Below, piece after piece: positions 1 to 6,319 of a stretch of DNA of 32,322 nt. The stretch's first letter is position 1. Every line of letters starts with the position of its first letter. This DNA comes from Lachnospiraceae bacterium (GTDB taxonomy: Bacteria; Bacillota; Clostridia; Lachnospirales; Lachnospiraceae). The translations under genes and the position numbers were made by a program. A model generated the notes under the pieces. That model was not told where the DNA came from and ran no database searches. It saw nothing but the letters and a program-made list of their open reading frames with translations. Location: the NCBI GenBank assembly GCA_029100405.1, contig JAQXPG010000103.1, positions 1-32,322 of the forward strand, in the 5' to 3' direction.

Positions 1-21
1 AAGGTCCACTGAAAAGAATAA

Positions 22-95
22 GGCCCGGTGGTTCAGCTGGTTAGAACGCCGCCCTGTCACGGCGGAGGTCGAGGGTTCGAGTCCCTCTCGGGTCG
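22..95 (+). tRNA. tRNA-Asp (GTC)
   Basis: A full cloverleaf can be drawn. The acceptor GGCCCGG pairs with TCGGGTC, the anticodon stem CCGCC/GGCGG encloses loop CTGTCAC with anticodon GTC, and the T arm is GAGGG-TTCGAGT-CCCTC. The discriminator is G. No 3' CCA is encoded (the next bases are TTA). The gene probably belongs to a tRNA unit with the Arg gene downstream. Confidence 0.97.
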
Positions 96-101
96 TTACC
101 T

Positions 102-280
102 GTCATGATTCCTTTTTGATCGTGACAAGGAGTAGTTGCATTAGAAGATCGGGCTTCGCCCGAGGGCAACTGCGTAGGTCATGATTTCTTCGAGACCGTG
201 ACAAGGAGCAGTTGCAATGGAAGATCGGGCTTCGCCCGAGGGCAACTGCGTAGGTCCCGATTTCTTCGAAATCGTGACAA
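102..280. repeat. 76-bp tandem repeat between two tRNA genes
   Basis: Two near-identical 76-bp units lie at 122-197 and 198-273. A degenerate partial unit precedes them (about 102-121) and the start of a third, GTGACAA, follows at 274-280. Each unit holds a nested hairpin: an outer stem GCAGTTGC/GCAACTGC (first base T in unit 1) and an inner stem CGGGC-TTC-GCCCG. The units lie in the spacer between tRNA-Asp and tRNA-Arg and would be transcribed with them. Function is unknown. Open frames running across this region and the tRNAs look spurious. Confidence 0.9.
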
Positions 281-285
281 TGTAT

Positions 286-359
286 GTGCGTGTAGCTCAG
301 CTGGATAGAGCACTTGGCTACGGACCAAGGTGTCGGGGGTTCGAATCCTCTCACGCACG
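286..359 (+). tRNA. tRNA-Arg (ACG)
   Basis: The acceptor GTGCGTG pairs with CACGCAC. The D arm contains TAGCTCAGCTGGATAGAGCA, the anticodon loop is CTACGGA with anticodon ACG, and the T loop is TTCGAAT. The discriminator is G and no CCA is encoded. The A at position 34 would normally be edited to inosine by TadA to read CGN codons (family knowledge). Confidence 0.97.
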
Positions 360-364
360 TTTGG

Positions 365-394
365 AAAGGAGATGCAAGAGCATCTCCTTTTTTT
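365..394 (+). terminator. Intrinsic terminator after the tRNA-Asp/Arg unit
   Basis: A perfect 11-bp stem AAAGGAGATGC/GCATCTCCTTT with an AAGA tetraloop runs into a T tract. It starts six bases after tRNA-Arg and would end that transcript before the next promoter. Confidence 0.9.
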
Positions 395-461
395 ATATTT
401 CGGGAAATGCAAATACTTCTCTCTTTTCTTTGGATTTCCAACGTTATCTCTTCTTTATTTA

Positions 462-470
462 TGGTACAAT
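462..470 (+). promoter_or_regulatory. Extended -10 promoter candidate for the HPr-LDH gene
   Basis: TGGTACAAT matches the TGnTATAAT extended -10 pattern in an AT-rich stretch about 65 bases before the start codon. No good -35 box lies 16-18 bases upstream, as is common for extended -10 promoters. It follows the tRNA terminator, so independent transcription of the next gene is expected. Confidence 0.55.
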
Positions 471-535
471 TCACTTAACCAAAAAGGAAATAAGAACTTT
501 TAGATATCTTTTATTCATCAGGAGGAAAGATCATT

Positions 536-1834
536 ATGAAGAGTTTTGATTATGTTGTAACTAACCCGCTTGGAATTCATGCTCGTCCTGCTGCGAGAAT
601 CGCCCAGGTCTGCATCGGTTATAAGAGTGAGGTAACCTTATCCGTTGATGGCGCTGAAGCCAATGGTGCGAATGTACTTTCGATTCTTCGTCTGGAAGCC
701 ATCAAGGGATCGACCCTCCATGTGGAGGCGGCAGGACCGGATGAAGATGAGGCACTTCAGGCTGTCCGGGCTGTTCTTGAAGAGGAGCAGCCCAAGGGAA
801 AGAAGGCGGATATCCTTAAGATTGCCTTCTTCGGTACTAAGAGCTATGACCGGATCTTCTTCAGTGAACTGGCGAAAGACCGTGGAGTCGGTGCTTACAA
901 TGTCGATATCAAGTACATTAAATCTCGTCTGACAGAGGAGACGGCTTATCTTGCGAAGGGTTACGATGCGGTCTGCATTTTTGTAAATGATGAGGCTCCG
1001 AGACCGGTCATTGAAGAATTACATGATGTCGGAGTGAAACTGATCCTGCTCCGCTGCGCCGGATTTAATAATGTAGACATCGATGCTGCATCGGAATATG
1101 GCATCACGGTTCTTCGTGTTCCTGCTTATTCACCTTATGCGGTTGCAGAGCATGCCATGACGATCATTCAGGCTGCGAACCGGAGGATCCATAAGGCCTA
1201 TAATAAAGTCAGAGATAATAACTTCGCCCTGAGCGGACTTCTTGGAGTGGATCTCCATAATAAGGTTGCCGGCATTATGGGCACCGGCCGGATCGGCGTC
1301 TGCATGGCGAGAATCTGCAAGGGCTATGGCATGACGGTTCTCGGCTGGGATGCATTTCCAAATAAGAAGCTTGAGGAAGAGGGTCTTCTCACCTATGTGA
1401 GCAAGGAGGAACTCCTGCAGAGGGCGGATCTGATTTCTCTGCATGCGCCTCTCATCATGGGCGAGGGCGGAACCCATCATCTGATCAATCGTGAGACCAT
1501 TTCCCTGATGAAGAAGGATGTCATGCTGGTCAATACCAGCCGTGGCGGTTTGATCGATATTGAGGCTCTGATCGAGGCTTTGAAGGAGGGACATTTCCAC
1601 GCGGTTGCACTGGATGTTTATGAGGGCGAGGATGCTAATGTCTATACGGATCATTCCGAGGATATGCTTTCCAGCGATGTCGTTGCAAGACTAACGATGT
1701 TCCCGAACTTGATCCTGACTTCTCACCAGGCTTTCTTCACCAGAGAGGCCCTGCAGGCCATCGCCGCAGTCACCATGGAGAATGCGAGAAACTTCAACGA
1801 AGGCCTTCCTTACGGGGCTGCTGAGGTGAAATGA
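536..1834 (+). CDS. HPr domain fused to D-lactate dehydrogenase
   Basis: One uninterrupted 432-residue frame carries two domains. Residues 1 to about 88 are an HPr phosphocarrier: PLGIHARPAA places the phosphorylatable His at position 15, and the domain aligns with B. subtilis HPr without gaps through position 46. Residues about 95-432 are a D-2-hydroxyacid dehydrogenase close to E. coli LdhA, with CIFVND, LRCAGFNNVD, the NAD motif GTGRIG (249-254), Arg336 in NTSRGG, Glu363 in DVYEGE and His397 in SHQAF. It should reduce pyruvate to D-lactate with NADH in the cytoplasm. The HPr Ser46 regulatory position is Asn. The start ATG follows AGGAGGA by nine bases. The dehydrogenase call is firm. That the HPr part is phosphorylated by Enzyme I and alters dehydrogenase activity is inference. 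No other PTS gene is nearby. Confidence 0.93.
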   Translation: MKSFDYVVTNPLGIHARPAARIAQVCIGYKSEVTLSVDGAEANGANVLSILRLEAIKGSTLHVEAAGPDEDEALQAVRAVLEEEQPKGKKADILKIAFFGTKSYDRIFFSELAKDRGVGAYNVDIKYIKSRLTEETAYLAKGYDAVCIFVNDEAPRPVIEELHDVGVKLILLRCAGFNNVDIDAASEYGITVLRVPAYSPYAVAEHAMTIIQAANRRIHKAYNKVRDNNFALSGLLGVDLHNKVAGIMGTGRIGVCMARICKGYGMTVLGWDAFPNKKLEEEGLLTYVSKEELLQRADLISLHAPLIMGEGGTHHLINRETISLMKKDVMLVNTSRGGLIDIEALIEALKEGHFHAVALDVYEGEDANVYTDHSEDMLSSDVVARLTMFPNLILTSHQAFFTREALQAIAAVTMENARNFNEGLPYGAAEVK

Positions 1835-1848
1835 AGGCCGTCCGGATA

Positions 1849-1871
1849 CACTTCATCGCTTTAATGAAGTG
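1849..1871 (+). other. Small hairpin after the HPr-LDH stop
   Basis: CACTTCAT and ATGAAGTG form a perfect 8-bp stem with a 7-base loop, 14 bases past the stop codon. No T tract follows, so it is at best a weak terminator or an mRNA 3' end stabiliser. Confidence 0.4.
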
Positions 1872-1938
1872 AAACTTATTCAAGTGAAAGACGTCATCCT
1901 ATAAGAAAAATTAATAGATAATTGCGAACTTATTACCA

Positions 1939-2022
1939 CGAGCCGCCGGCAATATGCTAAGATAGAAAAAAGTTTTTGCAGATGAAAACTTTTCAGCTGT
2001 CATGGCATATGCCGGCGGCTCG
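1939..2022 (+). promoter_or_regulatory. Nested inverted repeat upstream of the AGCS symporter gene
   Basis: The outer arms are 1939-1957 and 2005-2022. They pair over 18 bp with a single bulged A (CGAGCCGCCGGC then ATATGC). A second stem, AAAAGTTTT (1968-1976) with AAAACTTTT (1985-1993), sits inside. Between them TGCTAAGAT (1955-1963) fits an extended -10 promoter. If that promoter is used, its transcript would lack the outer left arm, so the outer dyad could act as a DNA operator. In read-through RNA from the gene upstream it would be a long stem-loop with only a weak T tract after it. Confidence 0.55.
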
Positions 2023-2066
2023 TTTCATATCACTTGTTAAGTCATCTGCGCGGGAGGAAAAAGAAA

Positions 2067-3482
2067 ATGTGGAGTTCGATCAATCAAATCTTGGCCAAGA
2101 TCGATAATGCTGTCTGGGGAGTGCCTCTGATGGCTCTGATTCTTGTAGGCGGTGTCTTACTTACCATCCGAACCAGGGGTATCCAGCTTCGAAGACTGCC
2201 TTTGGCGATCCACTGGGTCTTCCATAATGAGAAGGACCAGGAGGGTGAGGTTTCCAGTTTCGGAGCCCTGATGACGGCTTTGTCAGCAACGATCGGTACC
2301 GGAAATATTGTTGGTGTTGCAACAGCCGTTGGAACCGGCGGACCGGGAGCTCTCTTCTGGATGGTTCTGGCAGCCTGCTTTGGAATGGCAACCAAATATT
2401 CGGAAGCACTTCTGGCTGTAAAATATCGTGCGGTTTCCAAAGACGGAAAGACACTGGGCGGACCTTTCATGTACATCGAAAAGGGTATGGGCAGCCGCTG
2501 GAAATGGCTGGCTAAGCTCTTTGCTTTCTTTGGCATGTGTGTCGGTCTGTTCGGAATCGGTACCTTTTCTCAGGTCAATGGTATTGTCAGTGCGGTCAAT
2601 AATTTCTTTAATCCGTCCGGAGATAAACCCATTCATCTTCCCGGGATCGGAAACTACAGTATGGTTACGATCCTTGCTTCTCTTCTGGTAGCCGTATTGG
2701 TTGCACTGGTTGTTATCGGCGGCCTGCAGAGAATTTCGAAGGTTGCTTCTGTTGTGGTTCCTTTTATGGCGATTACCTACTTCGTTTTCGGCATGCTTCT
2801 GATCCTATTGAATATCACCAAAGTCCCGGCGGCTTTTGTTTTGATCTGCAAAGCTGCATTCGCACCCAGGGCTTTCACCGGAGGTATGGTCGGGTCTATG
2901 TTTGTCGCTATGCAAAAAGGTATTGCCCGGGGTATCTTCTCGAACGAAGCGGGTCTCGGATCCGCCCCGATCGCCGCTGCCGCAGCACAGACCAAGGAAC
3001 CGGTTCGGCAGGGCCTGGTCTCCATGACCGGTACCTTCATCGATACGATCATTATCTGTAATATCACGGGTCTTTCGATTGTTCTGACCGGTGCCTGGGA
3101 GGTGAAGGGACTGGAGGGCGTTGCCATCACCACTTATGCTTTCCAGAAGGGACTTCCTTTCCCGGAGCAGTTCTCAGCATTTATTCTGATGCTTTGCCTG
3201 ATCTTCTTTGCCTTCACAACAATTCTCGGCTGGGATTATTACAGTGAACGTTGCATCACCTACCTCAGCGGGGAAAAGAAGAAACCTGTGAAAGTCTTCC
3301 GCTGGCTCTATATTTTAGCTGTATTCGCCGGCCCTTATATGACGGTTTCTGCAGTCTGGACCATTGCAGATATCTTCAATGGCCTAATGGCTGTGCCTAA
3401 TATGATCGCTCTGTTCGCCCTGTCTCCGGTCGTTGCTTTTGAAACCAGGGACTTCTTCGCAAGAAAGAAACATCTGGAGTGA
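2067..3482 (+). CDS. AGCS family alanine/glycine:cation symporter
   Basis: This is a 471-residue polytopic membrane protein that imports alanine or glycine with Na+ or H+ across the cytoplasmic membrane. Family hallmarks are visible: GTGNIVGVATA at residues 77-87, FSNEAGLGSAPIAAAAAQTK about 290 residues in, and roughly ten hydrophobic segments. Length is normal for AlsT/DagA/AgcS proteins. The ATG at 2067 was chosen because GGGAGGA precedes it by eight bases; an upstream in-frame TTG at 2034 would place the ribosome site inside the gene. It follows the HPr-LDH gene by 232 bases, separated by a large inverted repeat, and probably has its own promoter. Which amino acid is carried cannot be read from the sequence. 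Confidence 0.93.
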   Translation: MWSSINQILAKIDNAVWGVPLMALILVGGVLLTIRTRGIQLRRLPLAIHWVFHNEKDQEGEVSSFGALMTALSATIGTGNIVGVATAVGTGGPGALFWMVLAACFGMATKYSEALLAVKYRAVSKDGKTLGGPFMYIEKGMGSRWKWLAKLFAFFGMCVGLFGIGTFSQVNGIVSAVNNFFNPSGDKPIHLPGIGNYSMVTILASLLVAVLVALVVIGGLQRISKVASVVVPFMAITYFVFGMLLILLNITKVPAAFVLICKAAFAPRAFTGGMVGSMFVAMQKGIARGIFSNEAGLGSAPIAAAAAQTKEPVRQGLVSMTGTFIDTIIICNITGLSIVLTGAWEVKGLEGVAITTYAFQKGLPFPEQFSAFILMLCLIFFAFTTILGWDYYSERCITYLSGEKKKPVKVFRWLYILAVFAGPYMTVSAVWTIADIFNGLMAVPNMIALFALSPVVAFETRDFFARKKHLE

Positions 3483-3494
3483 GGACTTTCGTAC

Positions 3495-3842
3495 TTATCC
3501 TAACAGAAGACAAGAAATACGATAGTTCCGAGGCTTACCGAGGCAGGATTTGAGAAGATTTATCGTCATAGAAGACAAAATTTAAAAATACGATAGTTCC
3601 GAGGCTCACCAAGGCAAGATTCGAGGGCATTTATCGTAATAGAAGACAGATGTAAAAAATCCGATAGTGAACCCTAGGTTTCACTATCGGATTTTTGAAA
3701 ATCAAACTGTATTACGATAATTGCCAAGGATAAAGGCTGTTGCACTATCGCAATTTTGAAAATCAAGCTGTATTACGATATTTGCCAGGAATTGACTCTG
3801 TTGCACTATCGTGATTTGGGAAATCAAGTCATATTATGATAT
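3495..3842. repeat. Palindromic TATCGTA repeat array, locus 1
   Basis: Six units fill the gap between two convergent genes. Left units run TTATCGTNATAGAAGAC, about 20 variable bases, then TACGATAGTTCCGAGGCT. Right units run in the opposite sense: CACTATCGYRATTT, a spacer, then ATTACGATAW. Within each unit the TATCG and CGATA ends form short inverted repeats, and units recur every 60-70 bp. Orientation flips at the hairpin 3655-3696. The layout resembles REP/BIME elements, but the motif is not one I recognise. Confidence 0.85.
3655..3696. terminator. Bidirectional terminator at the centre of repeat array 1
   Basis: A perfect 17-bp stem, AAAAATCCGATAGTGAA (3655-3671) with its complement at 3680-3696, encloses an 8-base loop. 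The A tract on one side and T tract on the other give an intrinsic terminator on both strands. It lies between the plus-strand symporter gene and the minus-strand FNT gene, and it is also the symmetry centre of the repeat array. Confidence 0.85.
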
Positions 3843-3859
3843 TTGCAAATGCTTTGTCT

Positions 3860-4624
3860 CTATTTCTCAGCCTTGGCTCCCACAAAATATGGAAGTGCAA
3901 CGAAGCAGACACCGCCGATGATATTTCCAATCGTGACGGCAAGCAGGTTATGCAGCCATCCGCCGAAGGAGACGGCTTGGCCGGCCGGATCAAGGAGGGC
4001 CAGGGTCAGCTGAGTCATGTTGGCGATGGAGTGCTCAAAACCGCAGGTAATGAAGGCGAAGAGGCACCAGAAGATCATGATCAGTTTTGCACTTTCGGAT
4101 CTGCATTTAAATCCGCACCAGACAGCAAGGCAGACCAGAATATTACAGAGGATACCGCGGATCACAAGCTGTAAAAAGGGAGCGGACATCTTGCCTGCCG
4201 CGGCAGTTGCCAGAAAGATCTGGGCAGGCTCGGTATAGAGACCGGAGAAATGGAAGAAGACTGCGAGTAAGGCAGAACCGGCGAGGTTTCCAAACCAGCA
4301 GAGGACAAGAAGCTTTAAGGCATCTGCAAAAGAAATCTTCTTCTCAGTCAATCCGGCGGTCATCACCAGGGTATTTCCGGTGAAAAGTTCTGCACCTGCA
4401 ATCACAACGAGGCTCAGGGCAATACCGAAGGCGCAACCCATGACGACCTTGGTTGCAGGAGCTCCTTTCATGAGGCCACCGATAACATTGATCAGGATAT
4501 TACCAAAGCCGATATAGGCACCGGCCAGCATGGAATGGATGAAATATCCAACGGGGCTTTTCTTCAGGAAGTTAACTTTGTTTTTTGCGGCAGAGGAGAC
4601 TGCCTGATACGTTTCTCCGTACAT
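3860..4624 (-). CDS. Formate/nitrite transporter (FNT) family channel
   Basis: This 254-residue protein has six predicted membrane helices and the two FNT signatures: GAELFTGNT at residues 77-85 and GFEHSIANM at 195-203, where His198 matches the central pore histidine of FocA/NirC. FNT pentamers move formate, nitrite, hydrosulfide, lactate or acetate. In a fermenting organism, export of formate or another fermentation acid is the likely job, but the substrate cannot be fixed from sequence. The start ATG has AAAGG seven bases upstream. The gene is convergent with the AGCS gene and divergent from hflX. Length is slightly short but complete relative to FocA (about 285). Confidence 0.92.
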   Translation of the reverse strand: MYGETYQAVSSAAKNKVNFLKKSPVGYFIHSMLAGAYIGFGNILINVIGGLMKGAPATKVVMGCAFGIALSLVVIAGAELFTGNTLVMTAGLTEKKISFADALKLLVLCWFGNLAGSALLAVFFHFSGLYTEPAQIFLATAAAGKMSAPFLQLVIRGILCNILVCLAVWCGFKCRSESAKLIMIFWCLFAFITCGFEHSIANMTQLTLALLDPAGQAVSFGGWLHNLLAVTIGNIIGGVCFVALPYFVGAKAEK

Positions 4625-4750
4625 AGGATTGCCTTTCTGTTCATGTTGAGATTAATGGTCATCAGTATAAGTGAAAAGATAAGCAAGGTACATAACTTCA
4701 ATTTCAGATTACCATAAAAAACGACAGAAGTATACAGACAAACTCCCTTC

Positions 4751-4953
4751 GTAAGCCCCATTCCGGTAAGCCCCATTCCGGTAAGCCCCATTCCGGTAAG
4801 CCCCATTCCGGTAAGCCCCCATTCTGGTAATATCCCATTTCAGTAAGCTCCCATTCCGGTAATATCCCATTTCAGTAAGCTCCCATTCCGGTAATATCCC
4901 ATTTCAGTAAGCTCCCATTCCGGTAATACCCCATTCCGGTAAGATCCCTTCCG
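4751..4953. repeat. 15/16-bp tandem repeat array between FNT and hflX genes
   Basis: About 13 contiguous units occur. Four 15-bp copies of GTAAGCCCCATTCCG (4751-4810) are followed by a 16-bp variant, then three copies of a 32-bp pair, GTAATATCCCATTTCA plus GTAAGCTCCCATTCCG (4827-4922), and two degenerate units to 4953. The array ends eight bases before the hflX -35 box. On the minus strand the first copies could read MGLTG repeats, but the 16-bp units break that frame, so coding is unlikely. Confidence 0.92.
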
Positions 4954-4960
4954 CTTTCTC

Positions 4961-4989
4961 TTGCACAAAGTGTCCGCGGGCCTTAGAAT
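4961..4989 (+). promoter_or_regulatory. Promoter for hflX
   Basis: TTGCAC (4961-4966) and TAGAAT (4984-4989) are separated by exactly 17 bases and lie about 65 bases before the hflX start. This is a good vegetative sigma factor promoter. It directly follows the tandem array. Confidence 0.75.
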
Positions 4990-4998
4990 ATCAATAAA

Positions 4999-5056
4999 TA
5001 AGTAAGCTACAGGAGAATAAGTCTTTGTAAGTAAGCTACAGGAGAATAAGTCTTTG
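4999..5056 (+). repeat. 29-bp tandem duplication of the hflX translation start signal
   Basis: Two identical 29-bp copies (4999-5027 and 5028-5056) each contain AGGAG and a TTG nine bases later. The second TTG (5054) starts hflX. The first TTG (5025) is followed at once by TAA, giving a start-stop pair upstream of the real start. Confidence 0.9.
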
Positions 5057-6319
5057 ATCGAAGAGAAGAGGCAAGTGGAAAAATTTATTCTGATCGCAGT
5101 AGACTATGGTCAGGACTACCCGCCGGAGAAGTCATTGGATGAGCTTTCCGAGCTTTTGAAAACGGCCGGAGGAGAAGCAGTTTTTCGGGTCATTCAGAAG
5201 TTAGACAATCCTTTTCCCGGGACTTACCTCGGAAGCGGTAAAATCGAAGAGTTGAAAGCCTTTCTTCATGGCGAAGAGGAGGCAGGAAATCCAATCACAG
5301 GGGTTCTTTCCGATGACGAATTGTCGCCGGCTCAGATGGCGAATCTGGAGCAGATCCTGGGCGTGAAAGTCCTGGATCGAACCAGTTTGATCCTGGATAT
5401 TTTTGCCCGGCACGCCAAGAGCCGGGAAGGAAAGATTCAGGTGGAAATGGCCCAGCTCTCCTATCAGTCCTCCCGCCTGGCCGGATCCTTCGGTATGGCT
5501 TTATCCCGTCAGGGCGGCGGAATCGGCACCAGAGGTCCCGGAGAGTCCATGCTGGAAACCGACCGCCGGGTCATTCGAAACCGCATGGCAAGGCTTCGAA
5601 AAGAGATCCGGGACATGGAGAAGTCCCGGGATACCGGCCGAAAGATGCGCCTGCAGAACGGGATTCCTGTCATCGCCATTGTCGGTTATACCAATGCCGG
5701 GAAGTCCACGCTCTTAAACCGCCTGACGTCTTCGGATGTCTTAGAGGAAGATCAGCTTTTTGCAACGCTGGATCCGACCACACGGACCGGAAAGCTCATC
5801 GATGGTCAGAAAGTTCTTTTTACGGACACGGTCGGCTTTATCCATAAGCTGCCTCACCAGCTTGTCGATGCCTTTCACTCGACTCTGGAAGAAGCTTCCT
5901 ATGCCGATATCATCCTCCACGTGATCGATGGCTCGGACCCGGAGTGGCCCATGCACCGTCAGGTCGTCTATGAGACCCTCGATGAACTGGGGATCCGGGG
6001 CTGCCCTGTGATCACGGTCTTCAACAAGGCGGACCTTCTGGTGGAGCCTCTGCACGGGTCCGACGGGAGGGCTGAGCAGACGGTCTCTATTTCTGCCAAA
6101 AGCGGGCAGGGCCTGGATGGCCTCATGGAAGCGATCGCAGATGTCTTGAATGATCAAAGAGTGCTGATCGACCGGACTTTCTCCTATCAGGACGGGGCAA
6201 AGATCAACCAGATCCATCGTCAGGGCCAGGTGCTTTCTCAGGACTACAGCGAAGATGGCATCCATATTCGGGCCTACGTTCCCCGGAGTCTGTCAAATTT
6301 GGAAAGGACAAATTCGTGA
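5054..6319 (+). CDS. hflX: GTPase HflX, ribosome-splitting factor
   Basis: This 421-residue protein has the normal HflX length. The N-terminal HflX domain carries the signature GGGIGTRGPGE (154-164), followed by a helical linker and a G domain with GYTNAGKST (211-219), DTVG (258-261) and NKAD (324-327). HflX binds the 50S subunit and uses GTP to split stalled 70S ribosomes, notably after heat or antibiotic stress; it acts in the cytoplasm. The only start with a suitable ribosome site is TTG at 5054, with AGGAG nine bases upstream; this signal is duplicated. The 3' end overlaps the next gene by four bases, so the two are translationally coupled. Confidence 0.95.
   Translation: MIEEKRQVEKFILIAVDYGQDYPPEKSLDELSELLKTAGGEAVFRVIQKLDNPFPGTYLGSGKIEELKAFLHGEEEAGNPITGVLSDDELSPAQMANLEQILGVKVLDRTSLILDIFARHAKSREGKIQVEMAQLSYQSSRLAGSFGMALSRQGGGIGTRGPGESMLETDRRVIRNRMARLRKEIRDMEKSRDTGRKMRLQNGIPVIAIVGYTNAGKSTLLNRLTSSDVLEEDQLFATLDPTTRTGKLIDGQKVLFTDTVGFIHKLPHQLVDAFHSTLEEASYADIILHVIDGSDPEWPMHRQVVYETLDELGIRGCPVITVFNKADLLVEPLHGSDGRAEQTVSISAKSGQGLDGLMEAIADVLNDQRVLIDRTFSYQDGAKINQIHRQGQVLSQDYSEDGIHIRAYVPRSLSNLERTNS

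Noticed and set aside
217..549. Open frame of 110 codons across the tRNA-Arg gene
   Set aside because: It runs through the 76-bp repeats, a tRNA and a terminator, has no ribosome site, and overlaps the next gene start.
1835..2066. Glycine riboswitch before the AGCS symporter gene
   Set aside because: The stem-loop here lacks the conserved glycine aptamer core; only an inverted repeat with a possible promoter inside is seen.
3495..3842. CRISPR array
   Set aside because: Repeats are short dyads of 7-12 bases that change orientation mid-array, spacers are partly conserved between units, and no cas gene is present.
4564..4806. Minus-strand open frame starting with MGLTG repeats
   Set aside because: It overlaps the 5' end of the FNT gene in another frame, depends on the 15-bp tandem array, and the 16-bp units break the pattern. 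No ribosome site.
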